Shown here: positions 63,674 through 64,000 of the stretch, piece after piece
Position numbering within the stretch: position 1 is the first letter of the stretch
Layout of the letters: the number at the start of each line of letters is the position of its first letter
From: Kalaharituber pfeilii
Lineage: Eukaryota > Ascomycota > Pezizomycetes > Pezizales > Pezizaceae
Direction of reading: 5' to 3'
Assembly (NCBI GenBank): GCA_015179045.1
Contig: WHUZ01000066.1
Location: forward strand, 296,648 to 360,647
DNA: 64,000 nucleotides
Notes under the pieces: model-generated
What the model saw: only the letters and a program-made list of their open reading frames with translations
What the model was told of the DNA's origin: nothing
The model's database searches: none
Program-made: the position numbers and the translations under genes

Positions 63674-63847
63674 CTTTAGCATATGTAAAAGTAAATGGCA
63701 CCCTTAGTTTCCATCTCCGGTGTTTTCAGGTCAATTCGGAGATGAATTAGTGTATCGGTGCTTGTACCGACCGCCCTGTACCGATCACCACACAGCGGGT
63801 TCACCGCAACCGTAGGGCGGGCGCACGCCGTCACATTGATATATTGA

Positions 63848-63885
63848 ACTTTTTTTCTTTGTTTTTAACATCACGTAACAACGAG
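63848..63885 (-). repeat. Lineage-B tail fragment
   Basis: ACTTTTTTTCTTTGTTTTTA, ACATCACGTAACAACG: poly(T) followed by the complement of the B linker TTACGTGATG. The hairpin is missing or diverged. Confidence 0.4.
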
Positions 63886-64000
63886 CTCAGCGATACCAAC
63901 CGTCGCGTGTGCTGGTTGTCGGAGCTGGGAGGTCTCGGGTAAGGGGTCGGGAATCGGTTCATCACACTCTCCCCATCATATAGAAGCTGTCGATACCTGT

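Overview
The window looks like a repeat-dominated stretch of a filamentous ascomycete (Pezizomycotina-like) nuclear genome. The reasons are short GT-AG introns of 45-100 bp, an NmrA-like gene, a kelch/transmembrane gene, an F-box gene, and transposons typical of fungi (Tad-like LINE, pogo/Fot1-like, MULE, Ty1/Copia). The species assignment is inference only. Few host genes are present: kelch membrane protein (16.7-19.2 kb, one frameshift), NmrA-like (31.5-32.6 kb, one frameshift), F-box protein (50.0-52.3 kb, intact), two intact small ORFs of unknown role (37.5 and 47.2 kb), an intron-bearing tRNA-like gene (0.9 kb), a possible Pol III RNA (48.7 kb) and an exon of a RecQ-like helicase (62.3 kb) beside degenerate tandem exon copies.

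Layout. 0-10 kb: decayed repeats, LINE 3' ends, a Gypsy polymerase remnant and a non-autonomous hAT element. 10-16 kb: minisatellites and two MULE remnants between a pair of inverted hairpin-bearing ends. 16.7-19.2 kb: kelch gene. 21.1-26.3 kb: a very young complete Copia element with 5-bp target duplication and two-difference LTRs. 29-36 kb: a truncated and a complete (but broken) pogo/Fot1-like element around the NmrA-like gene. 39-49 kb: a deeply nested transposon stack. 52.7-59 kb: a second DDE transposase broken by two retro-insertions, an ORF1-only LINE with precise target duplications, and a 1.8-kb foldback element. 60-64 kb: tandem arrays and the helicase exon.

The main discovery is a set of tiny retro-insertions scattered through the window. 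Each is a ~30-nt hairpin plus a short linker and poly(A), 55-70 bp in all, and most have an exact 8-16 bp target-site duplication. The hairpin (lineage A) is the extreme 3' end of the Tad-like LINE whose longer 5'-truncated copies also occur here. A second lineage (B) has a different sequence but a similar layout. Most short copies begin within about 3 nt of the hairpin foot, and the stem shows compensatory changes. This points to an RNA structure recognised by the LINE reverse transcriptase, and to either a strong stop at the stem or a discrete ~40-nt template RNA. Copies reduced to 28 bp, and one that is only poly(A), complete the series.
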